Shown here piece after piece: positions 26,512 through 36,094 of a stretch of 64,000 nucleotides of DNA. Every line of letters begins with the position of its first letter. Position 1 is the stretch's first letter. Below the pieces are notes generated by a model, which was not told where the DNA came from, did no database searches, and saw only the letters and a list, made by a program, of their open reading frames with translations. Position numbers and translations under genes: made by a program. Origin of the DNA: an uncultured Holdemanella sp. (GTDB taxonomy: Bacteria > Bacillota_I > Bacilli_A > Erysipelotrichales > Erysipelotrichaceae); the NCBI RefSeq assembly GCF_934772795.1, contig NZ_CAKVMR010000003.1, positions 1-64,000 on the forward strand, written 5' to 3'.

Positions 26512-28278
26512 ATGGGAAGACTCAAAAAAAGAAGTTTAGACATGCTTTTGGAAGGAATTTTGGAAGCTGAAAATCAAATAGCAGATAGTGAAGCATATGA
26601 TACGCAAGAATATACAACCTATTTGAACGACCTTTTAAAAGAGTTTTTAAAAAAGGACAACAACCTTTTAAGAAAACAACTTCTTGATGATTTTGAAAGA
26701 GGAGCTCCTCTTACTGGAAAGAATGGAATACGAAAAAAACTGGCTTCGTTTGATATGGAATTTTTTGGAAGAGCCTACCTTCCTCATTACTTTGTCAGAA
26801 AGTCTCCCCACTTTCATGAAGAGCTCGATAACATTTGGAAGCATGGCGTTATGAAAGACGAAGTACCACTTTCAAAAAGCGTTCAAAAGAAGATAAGCAG
26901 AATGGCAGGTTGCAAAAGAGCGATTGCTGCACCTCGTGGTCATGCTAAATCAACGAACCTTACATTCAAAGGATCACTTCATGCAGCATTATATGAGTAT
27001 AAGCACTACATCATTATCTTGTCCGATAGTTCAGAACAGGCTGAGAGTTTCTTAGATTCTATTAAAACCGAGATGGAAGAAAATGAACATATCATCGAAG
27101 ATTTTGGGAAACTAGATGGTAAGGTATGGCGTTCGAACGTTTTATTAACAAAGACAAACATAAAAATTGAAGCTATTGGTTCAGGCAAAAAGATTCGTGG
27201 TAGAAAGCACAAGAATTGGAGGCCTGATTTATTGGTTCTTGATGATATTGAGAATGATGAAAATGTAAGAACGGTTGACCAGCGAAAGAAACTATCCGAC
27301 TGGTTTTATAAGGCAGTATCGAAAGCTGGTGATGATTACACCGATATTATTTATATTGGAACAATGCTTCATTATGATTCGTTGCTTGCTAATGTGTTGA
27401 AAAATCCAAGCTATAAAAGCATTAAATATCAAGCAGTCCTTTCTTTTTCATCTGCAGTTGATCTATGGGATGAATGGGAAAAGATATATACCGACCTTGA
27501 TGAACCTGAACATGAAGCTAAAGCGTTGCATTTCTTTGAACAACATAAAAAAGAAATGCTGGAAGGTACAAAAGTGTTATGGGAAGACAAACTTTCCTAT
27601 TACAACCTTATGTGCATCAAGGTGTCTGAAGGTGATGCCTCATTCAATTCAGAATTACAGAATGAACCAATCAGCCCTGATGATTGCTTGTTCCAGGAAG
27701 AATGGTTTGATTACTACAACGAATTTGAAATGAACTTTAATTCGAAGGATTTTGAATTCTATGGAGCAGTAGATCCATCGCTTGGTAAGAATAAGAAATC
27801 AGACTATTCAGCCATTATCACTATCGCCAAACAAAAGGCAACTGGATATATGTATGTTATTGATGCCGATGTGATGCGTAGACATCCTGATCGCATCATT
27901 AACGATGTGCTCGAAAAAGAAAGATGGCTTAGAAAGACTTATGGAAAAGGTTTTAAAAAACTTGGCTGTGAAACTGTACAGTTCCAATGGTTCTTGAAAG
28001 AGGAAATTTCCAAAGCTTCTGCTAAAGCTGGGCTCTACTTGCCAATCGAAGAAATCAATTCAACTGGTGACAAGGTGCTGCGTATTCAATCGCTGCAACC
28101 TGACATCAAGAATAAATACATCAAGTTCAATCGTAGACACAAATTGCTTTTAGAACAGCTTATGCATTTTCCTATGGCAAGCCATGATGATGCGCCTGAT
28201 GCATTGGAAATGGCACGAACGATTGCTAAAAAAGGAAAGAGATTCAGAATATTAGACCGTTCGCTTTTTGGAGGATAG
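26512..28278 (+). CDS. Terminase large subunit
   Basis: Motor and nuclease that packages DNA into the prohead. Walker A-like CKRAIAAPRGHAKST is near residue 139, Walker B LLVLDDIEND near 240, and the RNase H-like nuclease starts at YGAVDPSLGKNKKSDYSAI with its first Asp. The 588 residues are normal for Mu gp28-like or headful terminases. GAAAGGAGATGATAG precedes the start; first gene after the leader. Confidence 0.92.
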   Translation: MGRLKKRSLDMLLEGILEAENQIADSEAYDTQEYTTYLNDLLKEFLKKDNNLLRKQLLDDFERGAPLTGKNGIRKKLASFDMEFFGRAYLPHYFVRKSPHFHEELDNIWKHGVMKDEVPLSKSVQKKISRMAGCKRAIAAPRGHAKSTNLTFKGSLHAALYEYKHYIIILSDSSEQAESFLDSIKTEMEENEHIIEDFGKLDGKVWRSNVLLTKTNIKIEAIGSGKKIRGRKHKNWRPDLLVLDDIENDENVRTVDQRKKLSDWFYKAVSKAGDDYTDIIYIGTMLHYDSLLANVLKNPSYKSIKYQAVLSFSSAVDLWDEWEKIYTDLDEPEHEAKALHFFEQHKKEMLEGTKVLWEDKLSYYNLMCIKVSEGDASFNSELQNEPISPDDCLFQEEWFDYYNEFEMNFNSKDFEFYGAVDPSLGKNKKSDYSAIITIAKQKATGYMYVIDADVMRRHPDRIINDVLEKERWLRKTYGKGFKKLGCETVQFQWFLKEEISKASAKAGLYLPIEEINSTGDKVLRIQSLQPDIKNKYIKFNRRHKLLLEQLMHFPMASHDDAPDALEMARTIAKKGKRFRILDRSLFGG

Positions 28279-28281
28279 AAA

Positions 28282-29634
28282 ATGGCAGTAATTTATATGG
28301 ATAAAGAGAGTTTTAACTCTTTGGATGAAAATGATATCAAAAGAATCTATATGGAAAACCGATATTTAAACAGTACATATAGAACTCTTGATAACTACTA
28401 TGCTGGGAAGCATAAAATCGTGTACAAGCAAAAATACAACGCAAACGATCCCAATAATAAGATTGTCAACAACATGTGTAAGTACATTACTGATAGTATG
28501 GTTGGTTATTTTGTTGGAGATCCTATCAAATACAACTCACAGAATGATGAGTATATGGAAAAGATACAGAATGTACTTGAATACAACGATGAACAGGACG
28601 AAAACACAGAAATTGCTAAAAAAGCATCCATTCATGGCGATTGCTTTGAAATTTTATATATTGACGAAGATGCCAATATTCGTTTTACCAAAGTGCCAGC
28701 GAACGAAGGTATCTTGATTCGTGATTCAGGTGGCGAAGATAACTATTTAGGTTTTATTCGTATTATTCGTTCATATACCAAGCGAAAGGTCGAAATATTG
28801 AAGTTGGAATTCAGCACAAGTGAAAGCACCTGGTATTTTGAATCAAGAGCTGGTGGAAGCTTACAGTTGAAAGATATTGTTGATCATTACTGGAAAGATG
28901 TTCCAGTAGTTGAGTTTGTCAACAATGAAGAGCGAATTGGTGATTTTGAAGGCATCATCAGTATTGTGGATGCCTATAACACAGTCCAATCGAATACAGC
29001 AAATTTATTCCAATATAACGATGAGGCGTTGATGAAGATTTCTAAGCTTGGAGATGTAACAACAACCGACATTCAAGAGATGCGAAAAAAAGGAGCAATC
29101 ATTCTTGACGATGGCGGTGATGTATCTTGGATGTTAAAAGAAATTAATGATACAGCTTTAGAAAACTATAAGAACCGCCTAGTAAGTGACATGCATTTGT
29201 TTAGTTCAGTTCCGAATATGACAGATAATGCTTTTGCATCTAATCTTTCAGGTGTGGCTATTTCTTACAAGATGTGGTCAATGGATCAAGTCGTTGCAAT
29301 CAAAGAAAGAAAATTTAAAAAATCGCTTCAAAGAAGGATTGAATTGATTACCAATATTTTGAATTTATTCGGCGGCAATTATGACTATCGAGATATCAAT
29401 GTCGTATTTAATCGAAATCGACCTCAAAACAAGCTAGAGAACGCTCAAATTGCTCAAATGATTTCACCGTTCATTTCTCATCAAACACTACTTTCTAAAT
29501 TGGACGATATCGAAAATGTTCAAGAAGAATTGGAAAATATCAAAGAAGAAAATGAAGATGAAGAGGTCAAGCAAGGTGTTTATCAAAATCTAGTCAAAGC
29601 ATTTAAGCTTAGCGAGGATGAATTGGATGAATAA
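28282..29634 (+). CDS. Portal protein, SPP1 gp6-like
   Basis: Forms the dodecameric portal at the head vertex. The 450 residues show the family pattern: TLDNYYAGKHKI near residue 35, IVNNMCKYITDSMVGYFVGDP, then a stem region and an acidic C-terminus. Mu-like phages usually carry a DUF935 portal; this SPP1-type portal is a sign of module exchange. It overlaps the next gene by 17 bases. Confidence 0.9.
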   Translation: MAVIYMDKESFNSLDENDIKRIYMENRYLNSTYRTLDNYYAGKHKIVYKQKYNANDPNNKIVNNMCKYITDSMVGYFVGDPIKYNSQNDEYMEKIQNVLEYNDEQDENTEIAKKASIHGDCFEILYIDEDANIRFTKVPANEGILIRDSGGEDNYLGFIRIIRSYTKRKVEILKLEFSTSESTWYFESRAGGSLQLKDIVDHYWKDVPVVEFVNNEERIGDFEGIISIVDAYNTVQSNTANLFQYNDEALMKISKLGDVTTTDIQEMRKKGAIILDDGGDVSWMLKEINDTALENYKNRLVSDMHLFSSVPNMTDNAFASNLSGVAISYKMWSMDQVVAIKERKFKKSLQRRIELITNILNLFGGNYDYRDINVVFNRNRPQNKLENAQIAQMISPFISHQTLLSKLDDIENVQEELENIKEENEDEEVKQGVYQNLVKAFKLSEDELDE

Positions 29635-30643
29635 GAATGAAAAAGAAAAACAGTTAGCAATTGCTAAAGATTGTCTATTGGATGAGCTAGAAGAAATAGA
29701 TGACATTGTAGAAGATCTACTGGATGTCTATGATGAAGCAGCTGAACGCTTAAAAGCAGATATTCAACGATCCTTGATTCGATTTGCCGAAAACAATGAA
29801 ATATCTATCGAGGAAGCAAAAGGGCTACTAAGCAGCCAAGAATTTACTAAGTGGAAAAAAAGTATTGAAGAATACATTGAACAAATAGAAAAAGAAGCTG
29901 ATGGAACAAAGATGTTAATGGAATTAAATACTTTATCAGCTAAGACAAGCCTTTCAAGAAAGGAAGAACTGCTTTCGCAGATTGATAAAGAAATGATGAA
30001 TTTAGCTAATAAAACCACAAGAAGTATTAAAAAGCATCTTGGCATCGTACTTGTCAACAACTATTATCGTGGTTTCTATTCTGTTCAAAAAACAGTCGGC
30101 TTGGGATTTAATGTTGCAAGATTTAATCCTCAACTGGTTAAAAGTGTTCTTGAATACCCATGGTCAACGAAAGTGTATTCCAAAACGATTTGGGATAACA
30201 TTGACAAATTGACCGAAACCTTAAGAAAAGAACTGGCAACGGGGTTTGTGGATGGAAGTTCTATTCAGAAGATGACAAAGCGAATTGATGATGTTCTTGG
30301 TAAAGGTAAATATGTTACGGAGCGTGTGGTTAGAACAGAAGCAAAGTATTTTGCTCAACAAGCGCAATTGATGTCATATAAAAAAATGAAGATTGATGAA
30401 TATATGTACAGAGGCGCTGGATGTCCCAAATGCATACCATTGAATGGTAAAAAGTTCAAAATCGAAGATGCAATAGTCGGTGTCAATTGTCCGCCAATGC
30501 ATCCGAATTGCAAATGCCGAGTAATCGCAGTTCACGCAATGAGTATTTTTGATCAAGAACGAAATGTCGTTCCGTTGGAAAAGAATATCAACTATCAAAA
30601 ATGGAAAGAAAGATTTGTTAAAAATGGTAATAAAGCGAAATAA
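29618..30643 (+). CDS. Minor head protein, SPP1 gp7/Mu F-like
   Basis: Head morphogenesis protein of 341 residues. The N-terminus is helical coiled coil. The Mu-F domain lies in the C-terminal third (TERVVRTEAKYFAQQA, then CPKCIPLNGKKF and CPPMHPNCKCRV), with four to five cysteines and a His that may bind metal. Starts at 29618 or 29627 are possible, both inside the portal gene. Confidence 0.88.
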   Translation: MNWMNKNEKEKQLAIAKDCLLDELEEIDDIVEDLLDVYDEAAERLKADIQRSLIRFAENNEISIEEAKGLLSSQEFTKWKKSIEEYIEQIEKEADGTKMLMELNTLSAKTSLSRKEELLSQIDKEMMNLANKTTRSIKKHLGIVLVNNYYRGFYSVQKTVGLGFNVARFNPQLVKSVLEYPWSTKVYSKTIWDNIDKLTETLRKELATGFVDGSSIQKMTKRIDDVLGKGKYVTERVVRTEAKYFAQQAQLMSYKKMKIDEYMYRGAGCPKCIPLNGKKFKIEDAIVGVNCPPMHPNCKCRVIAVHAMSIFDQERNVVPLEKNINYQKWKERFVKNGNKAK

Positions 30644-30681
30644 GGCTTTGTTATAGAGAGTGGTTAAAGGAGGAAAACAAA

Positions 30682-31287
30682 ATGGAAGAAGCTCAAGAAA
30701 CAAAACAAGAAAAAACAATCGGAGAAAAAATCAAAGAAGTTATTTTTGGCAAAAAGAGTGATGAAGAACCATCGGAGGTAGAAACAACAGTTGAAGCAGA
30801 ACCAACTGCTGAAGAACCAAAGGAGGATGAGGCTCAAGAAGGCGCTTTATCAAAGGAAGATATGGATGCAGCCATTGAAAAAGCGAAAGCAGATGCTATT
30901 GAAGAATATAAAAAAGCACAGGCTGAAAAAGAAAGAAAAGCATCCTTGACGCCTGAAGAATTAAAAGCAGAAGAAGATGCTGAAAAAGACAAGAAGATTC
31001 AGGCGTTGGAACATGAGATTATGGTCAACAATTCTAAAAACGATGCAATCAAAAAATTAGATGAAGCTGGTTTACCAGTAAAATTGGCAGATATTATTAA
31101 CTATTCAACAAAAGAAACTGCTGAAGCATCGTTGGATCATATTATTAAAACTTATAGTGAGTGTCTTGAAAATGGAATTAAAGAGAAGTTAAAAGGTAAG
31201 ACACCTGAAGGACTTCATTCAAATGCCGCAATCAATGATATGCAGGATAAACAAAATAAAATCAGAAAATATATGGGAATTAAGTAA
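30682..31287 (+). CDS. Scaffold protein (DUF4355-like)
   Basis: The 201-residue product is very acidic at the N-terminus, then has a long Lys/Glu/Ala coiled coil and a basic C-terminus (NKIRKYMGIK), the usual scaffold design with the capsid-binding part at the end. TTAAAGGAGGAAAAC precedes the start. It lies directly before the capsid gene. Confidence 0.8.
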   Translation: MEEAQETKQEKTIGEKIKEVIFGKKSDEEPSEVETTVEAEPTAEEPKEDEAQEGALSKEDMDAAIEKAKADAIEEYKKAQAEKERKASLTPEELKAEEDAEKDKKIQALEHEIMVNNSKNDAIKKLDEAGLPVKLADIINYSTKETAEASLDHIIKTYSECLENGIKEKLKGKTPEGLHSNAAINDMQDKQNKIRKYMGIK

Positions 31288-31302
31288 TAGGAGGAAAGAA
31301 AA

Positions 31303-32163
31303 ATGGAAAATGTAATTGATTATGCTACTTTATTTGCACCTTTGATGGATGAACTTTATAAACAGGAAGCTAAGACTTCTATCCTTGAAGGTGATGAAAC
31401 CACTGTTTTAAAAGGAGCACATGGTGAAATCAAGGTTGCAAAAATTGACATGGATGCACTTGGTGACTATGACCGTAAATCGGGTTATACAAAAGGAGGA
31501 ACAAAATTTGCTTGGGAAACAGTCAAATATGACAAAGAACGTTCTCAAGAGTTAAACATCGACCGAATGGATAACGAAGAAGCATTAGAAATGCCTGCAT
31601 CTAAACTATTAAGCGAATTCATTCGTACAAAGGTTATTCCTGAAACGGATGCAGCTCGTATTGCTAAAATTTGTGGAACTACTGGTATTACAGTAAAAGA
31701 AGAAAAATTAGCTGACGGAGCAGCTGTTGTTAAAGCATTAAGAGCAGCATCGGACAAAATGGATAACGATGAAGTGCCTGAAGAATCACGTATCCTGTTC
31801 ATTGTCGGTTCTTACCTTTCATTGATTGAAGATATGGATACAACCAAATCTAAAAAGATTTTAGATAAGTTCTCAACAATCATCAAAATGCCACAATCTA
31901 GAATGTACACTCAAATCACATTGGCAGATGGAAAAAGTGAATATGGTTATAAGAAAACACCAACAACTGGTAAAAACGTCAACTTTGTTGTGATTGAAAA
32001 ATCAGCTGCAGTATCAGCGATGGAACAATGGATCAAGTATTTTTCACCTGATGAAAACCAGAATGGCGATTCTCATAAGTGGGATTATCGAAACAACAAC
32101 TTATACGCGCACGTTTATGAAAATAAATTAGCTGGAGTTTATTGCTCACACGATTCTGAATAG
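31303..32163 (+). CDS. Major capsid protein
   Basis: The 286-residue protein matches Bacillota phage capsid proteins of the HK97 fold in length, place and features (an N-terminal ATLFAPLMDELYKQE segment, a central RIAKICGTTG, a C-terminal HVYENKLAGVYCS). TAGGAGGAAAG gives a very strong ribosome-binding site. It follows the scaffold gene. Confidence 0.85.
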   Translation: MENVIDYATLFAPLMDELYKQEAKTSILEGDETTVLKGAHGEIKVAKIDMDALGDYDRKSGYTKGGTKFAWETVKYDKERSQELNIDRMDNEEALEMPASKLLSEFIRTKVIPETDAARIAKICGTTGITVKEEKLADGAAVVKALRAASDKMDNDEVPEESRILFIVGSYLSLIEDMDTTKSKKILDKFSTIIKMPQSRMYTQITLADGKSEYGYKKTPTTGKNVNFVVIEKSAAVSAMEQWIKYFSPDENQNGDSHKWDYRNNNLYAHVYENKLAGVYCSHDSE

Positions 32164-32174
32164 GAGAACAAGAT

Positions 32175-32405
32175 ATGGAAACAAAAGGAACAGTAATTGG
32201 TTTAGGCACTGAAAAGCCTGGAAGTGAATTGGAAGAATTAAAAAAAGAAATTTCTAAAAAAGATGGTGAAATCAAAAAACTATCAGAAGAAAACACTTCT
32301 TTGAAAAAGAAGATTAATGAACTTGAAAAAGGAGGCTCTACAGATGGAACAAATGACAAAGATACTGAAGGAAGTTCTGGAACATCCAAAGGTAAGAAAT
32401 CTTAG
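32175..32405 (+). CDS. Small coiled-coil head protein
   Basis: The 76-residue protein has a coiled coil at about 16-51 (ELEELKKEISKKDGEIKKL) and a Gly/Ser/Thr-rich, basic tail. It lies between capsid and connector genes, which would suit a head decoration or joining protein. It overlaps the next gene by 62 bases. Confidence 0.55.
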   Translation: METKGTVIGLGTEKPGSELEELKKEISKKDGEIKKLSEENTSLKKKINELEKGGSTDGTNDKDTEGSSGTSKGKKS

Positions 32406-32733
32406 TGATGAACAAAAAGAACAGTTAGAACCGATTATCACACGATATGCAAACCGTGTTAGATTAAAGGTTTTAGCGCATTGCAATCGTAATGATTTAC
32501 CTGAAGCACTGGAATCAGTTGTAGCAGAAATCACTGAAGAAATGCTGATGGCTGACAAAGTTGTTGCTACCGATAACAAGGAAGTTGCCAGCGTGAGTCG
32601 AGGTGATACAAGCATTACCTACAAAGATCCTGCTTCAGCCTATAACAATGCAATTGACTTTATGAAAGATTATTCATGTCAATTAGTCCACTTTAAAAGA
32701 ATGAGGCTTCCAAGAGATCCTAATGATGAGTGA
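32344..32733 (+). CDS. Head-tail connector protein
   Basis: The 129-residue helical protein matches the DNA-packaging connector (gp15/gp6 family) in length, place and pattern (two-thirds helix, RVRLKVLAHCN, YNNAIDFMKDYSCQLV). AAAAAGGAGGCTCTACAG precedes 32344 inside the previous gene. Confidence 0.7.
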   Translation: MEQMTKILKEVLEHPKVRNLSDEQKEQLEPIITRYANRVRLKVLAHCNRNDLPEALESVVAEITEEMLMADKVVATDNKEVASVSRGDTSITYKDPASAYNNAIDFMKDYSCQLVHFKRMRLPRDPNDE

Positions 32734-33088
32734 AGCTGAAATTCTAGCATTAACTTATTATGATAAAATGAGCGTTTATCGACCTTTTAAAGACACTTTA
32801 CCGACTGGCGAAAGTGTCTTTTATAAAGGCCTAGATGGCAAAAAAATATATGATGATATACCATGCGCCTTGTCTAGCTTTTCTAATGGCAAGTCAAATA
32901 AAAATGATGTAAACGTTAAAATCGAAAGTGATTATAAGTTGTTTTATGATCCAAAAATAAATGTTGAAAAGAATGACACAATCGTTTGTACACACGAAGG
33001 CACACGCTATGTATTGGTGGCTGGAAAACAATATACTTTACCAAGTCATGCAGAGCTTCCAGTCTTGGAGGGTAAGAATACAGCATGA
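32723..33088 (+). CDS. Head completion/stopper protein (minor capsid, SPP1 gp16-like)
   Basis: The 121-residue beta-rich protein (YYDKMSVYRPFKDT...) fits the head-tail stopper family by place and length. Starts at 32723 and 32726 are both possible. Overlaps both neighbours by a few bases. Confidence 0.65.
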   Translation: MMSEAEILALTYYDKMSVYRPFKDTLPTGESVFYKGLDGKKIYDDIPCALSSFSNGKSNKNDVNVKIESDYKLFYDPKINVEKNDTIVCTHEGTRYVLVAGKQYTLPSHAELPVLEGKNTA

Positions 33089-33489
33089 GTCAAACGGATA
33101 TTGTAATTGAAGGTTTAGATGAATTTGAAAAGAAACTTGTACAAATCATTTCGCACGATTATCCGCACGAGTTTGAACAGATGGTCATTCAAGTTGCAAA
33201 CGATCTTCAAGCTGCTACTGCTGATGCTACTCCAGTACGCACGAGCCATCTTCAAGAAAATTGGTTTGTCGGAGAACTGGTCAAACGAGGGAACAACTAT
33301 TACATCGAGGTATATAACAATGTTGAGTATGCTGAACCTGTCGAGTATGGACATAGAACAAAAAGTGGTGGTTTTGTTGAAGGAGCTCATATGATGGAGA
33401 TATCAGTTGAACTTTTAAAAATACAGTTACCTTCTTATTTAAGAGACTGGTTGAGTGATTTTATAAATAAGCATGATCTAAATGATTAA
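33085..33489 (+). CDS. HK97 gp10-like tail-head joining protein
   Basis: The 134 residues show the gp10 pattern: GLDEFEKKLVQII at the start, DATPVRTSHLQENW in the middle, and VEYGHRTKSGGFVEGAHMM near the end. It is a neck component between stopper and tail terminator. ATGA overlap with the previous gene. Confidence 0.82.
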   Translation: MSQTDIVIEGLDEFEKKLVQIISHDYPHEFEQMVIQVANDLQAATADATPVRTSHLQENWFVGELVKRGNNYYIEVYNNVEYAEPVEYGHRTKSGGFVEGAHMMEISVELLKIQLPSYLRDWLSDFINKHDLND

Positions 33490-33937
33490 GATTACAGAAA
33501 TTAAAACAGCCATAACCAGCCTTTTAAAAAAAGCGGAAAACATTGATGTATTTTTTACAAATGTCAGCAAAACAGATTCAAGTGTTGAAGAAAACCAAAT
33601 TTATAAGTATTTCCATGTTTCTTTGATTCCAATCAGTACAGCGCTATTTGGAAAGTATTTAAGAGATAGAGCGTTGTTTGTTGATGTTGCTTATATCAAT
33701 GATGAAGCAGATAGCAACACTTTCTATAATTGGATGGAAACAATGGATCAAAACTTTTTGCCTTATGTTCAAATTGGCGAACGCTCAATCACAATTGAAA
33801 ACAGTTCTTTTAAAATCGTGGACAATATAGGACATTACACTTTCACATTGAGGTTTAGAGATGTGATTGCGATTGATTATAAAGAGCAAGGTGTACTTGC
33901 AGAAAATCTAAACATTAACTTTGTACAGGAGGATTAA
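33482..33937 (+). CDS. Tail terminator protein
   Basis: The 151-residue product has the alpha/beta pattern of tail terminators (phage_tail_terminator/DUF6838 type), with ITEIKTAITSLLKK at the start and FTLRFRDVI near the end. It caps the tail tube next to the neck. It overlaps the previous gene by eight bases and lies directly before the sheath. Confidence 0.75.
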   Translation: MIKITEIKTAITSLLKKAENIDVFFTNVSKTDSSVEENQIYKYFHVSLIPISTALFGKYLRDRALFVDVAYINDEADSNTFYNWMETMDQNFLPYVQIGERSITIENSSFKIVDNIGHYTFTLRFRDVIAIDYKEQGVLAENLNINFVQED

Positions 33938-33942
33938 ATTTT

Positions 33943-35004
33943 ATGAATTTACCACAAATTTTGATTGAGTTTAAAAGCAAAGCTCAATCTATTATTCAAC
34001 GAAGCGAGCGTGGAGTTGTTGCAGTCATTCTAAAAGACAATACTGCAGGTGCGATTCCATTTAGTATTTATAAAAGTTTGAGTGATGTAGAATTTGAAAA
34101 AATGAGTGAGAAGAACTATCGCTATTTGAAATTGATTTTTGATGGAGCACCATACAAAGTCATGGTTGCGGTAATTCCAGAAGAAGACAACAACTATAGT
34201 AAGGCATTAAAAGTTTTAGAAAACTATAAATGGAACTATTTAGTTGTCCCATCCGCAAATGAAGAAAGCACTCCAGTTATTAGTTCATGGATTAAAGAGC
34301 AAAGAACTAATAACAAGAAAACATTTAAAGCAGTACTTGCCAATCATGCTGCGGATTGCGAAGGGATTATTAATTTCACAACTGGGAATATTGTTTCAAC
34401 AATCACAGGAAATGAAGTGAAGCTAACAGCTGCTGAATATTGTGCTCGTATTGCTGGTATTGTTGCTGGGCTAAGTTTATCTCGAAGTTTAACATACTAT
34501 GTTCTAACAGATATTATCTCAGCTGACATTCCTAGTAATCCTGAAGAATTAGTCAATAAAGGCGAATTGGTTATTTTGTTCGATGGAGAAAAATACAAAA
34601 TCGCAAGAGGTATCAATAGTTATACTTCAGGGAACAATGAAGATCTTAAAAAGATTAAGGTTATTGAAAGTAAAGATACCGTCTATCAAGATATCAAGAC
34701 TACATTTGAAGAAAAGTATGTGGGCAAGGTTATTAACGATTACGACAATAAACAAAATCTAGTAGCAGCGATTGTTACATATTTCAAAAGCATGGAAGGA
34801 GATGTATTAGATCGTACTTACAATAACAGTTGTGCAATTTCGCTCGAAGACCAACGCAGTTATTTATTAAGTCAAGGCGAAGATACTGAAGCTATGAGTG
34901 ATATTGAAATTTTACAAGCCAATACAGGAAGTTTGGTTTTTTTAACTGCGGCAATCAAGTTTGTTGATGCAATGGAAGATTTAAAAATGGAAATCAATAT
35001 GTAG
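33943..35004 (+). CDS. Tail sheath protein, XkdK-like
   Basis: The contractile sheath subunit of 353 residues. N-terminal PQILIEFKSKA, the AARIAGIVAGL-like helix (ARIAGIVAGLSLSRS) and the C-terminal AIKFVDAMEDL strand are typical. Its presence shows that the phage is a myovirus. AGGAGG precedes the start. Confidence 0.9.
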   Translation: MNLPQILIEFKSKAQSIIQRSERGVVAVILKDNTAGAIPFSIYKSLSDVEFEKMSEKNYRYLKLIFDGAPYKVMVAVIPEEDNNYSKALKVLENYKWNYLVVPSANEESTPVISSWIKEQRTNNKKTFKAVLANHAADCEGIINFTTGNIVSTITGNEVKLTAAEYCARIAGIVAGLSLSRSLTYYVLTDIISADIPSNPEELVNKGELVILFDGEKYKIARGINSYTSGNNEDLKKIKVIESKDTVYQDIKTTFEEKYVGKVINDYDNKQNLVAAIVTYFKSMEGDVLDRTYNNSCAISLEDQRSYLLSQGEDTEAMSDIEILQANTGSLVFLTAAIKFVDAMEDLKMEINM

Positions 35005-35022
35005 GAATAGGAGGATACAACG

Positions 35023-35457
35023 ATGAGTATAAGAGGAAACAAAGTCCTTTCAGGGACATGGGGTGAAATTTGGGTAGATGGTGTTCCAATTATCGAATTC
35101 AAAAAAATTGAAGCGAAAGTATCAGCCAATCGAGAAGAAGTTCAGATGGGTATTGATATCGACAGCAAGATGACAGGCCTCAAAGGAGAAATCTCAATCA
35201 CAATTAATAAAACATACAGCAATTACAATGACGTTATGAAGAATTATGTTCAAGGTAAGGATGTACGTTCTCAAGTAATTGCAAAGTTAGCAGATCCTGA
35301 TGCAGTGGACGCTCAACAAGAGCGCTGGTCATTCGATAATGTATGGTGGAATGATATTCCATTATTCGTTGCCGAAAAAGGAGCGCTTATTGAAGAAGAA
35401 TTAACTGGAGGCTTTACACCAAGCGATGCAGTTAACTTAGATACGATCAAACGATAA
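35023..35457 (+). CDS. Tail tube protein, XkdM-like
   Basis: The 144-residue protein matches the tail tube family of PBSX-like tails: NKVLSGTWGEIWVDG at the start, GLKGEISITINKTYS in the middle. Hexamers stack to form the inner tube inside the sheath. AGGAGG precedes the start. Confidence 0.9.
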   Translation: MSIRGNKVLSGTWGEIWVDGVPIIEFKKIEAKVSANREEVQMGIDIDSKMTGLKGEISITINKTYSNYNDVMKNYVQGKDVRSQVIAKLADPDAVDAQQERWSFDNVWWNDIPLFVAEKGALIEEELTGGFTPSDAVNLDTIKR

Positions 35458-35468
35458 GGAGGATTTAC

Positions 35469-35909
35469 ATGGAAAAGAAATCAACATTAGAAATATTTGC
35501 TGCGAAAGCTTCAGCAGCTATGAAAAGAAAAAAATCATTCGTGCAATACACTTTAAGCTTCCCTTCTTTTGAAAAGCTAGAAGATGAAAATGGTGAAGGA
35601 CAACCGTTGGAAATTAAATTCAGAACTTTATCCGATGCTGAAATCAATGATTGCTTGGCGTATGAAAGTGATGATCCAAACGGAGCAGATAAATATGCTA
35701 TGTATATTGCGTCAGTTGAACCATCATTGAAAAAATTAGGCCAAGCCTTAAAAGAAGCTGGTGATATTGTTCATCCTATGGAAGTAATGGAAATGTTTGA
35801 ACGACACGAAATTACGGAAGCTGCCATGATCATCATGGAAAAATCAGGCGTACTAAGTAAAAACAAAGTTACAGTCGTTGATAAAGGACTAGAAAATTTA
35901 AAAAACTAA
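35469..35909 (+). CDS. Tail assembly chaperone, short form (XkdN-like)
   Basis: The 146-residue protein (KSTLEIFAAKASAAM...FPSFEKLEDENG) coats the tape measure during tail assembly. The end of the gene carries two overlapping -1 slippery heptamers in frame, TTTAAAA and AAAAAAC, four and one codons before the stop, so a longer fusion with the next frame is expected. Confidence 0.85.
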   Translation: MEKKSTLEIFAAKASAAMKRKKSFVQYTLSFPSFEKLEDENGEGQPLEIKFRTLSDAEINDCLAYESDDPNGADKYAMYIASVEPSLKKLGQALKEAGDIVHPMEVMEMFERHEITEAAMIIMEKSGVLSKNKVTVVDKGLENLKN

Positions 35910-36094
35910 TTCGAACTAATGGTGATTTTAATCTGCTACATCATTATGTTCAATTAGGATGGAAAATAGAGGAGTTTGTAGAATTGCCGAATTACTACAA
36001 ACTTTTTTATAAAGCTTCTATGGATGTAGCAATAGAAGATATGCAAAAAGTAGCGCAGATTAAGATTGGAGGTGGCAAGAATGGCAATTGTTGA
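35906..36094 (+). CDS. Frameshift extension of the tail chaperone (XkdO-like)
   Basis: In the -1 frame, translation goes on for 62 codons (LIRTNGDFNLLHHYVQLGW ... KNGNC) after the slippery sequence at 35897-35906. It has no start codon of its own. The fusion would be about 208 residues, like gpG-GT of lambda. The end overlaps the tape-measure start by 14 bases. The shift itself is inferred from the heptamers and the conserved gene order. Confidence 0.75.
   Translation, partial: LIRTNGDFNLLHHYVQLGWKIEEFVELPNYYKLFYKASMDVAIEDMQKVAQIKIGGGKNGNC

Noticed and set aside
36066..36080. TTG start of the tape-measure gene at 36066
   Set aside because: The ATG at 36081 has GGAGG at the right distance; the TTG does not.
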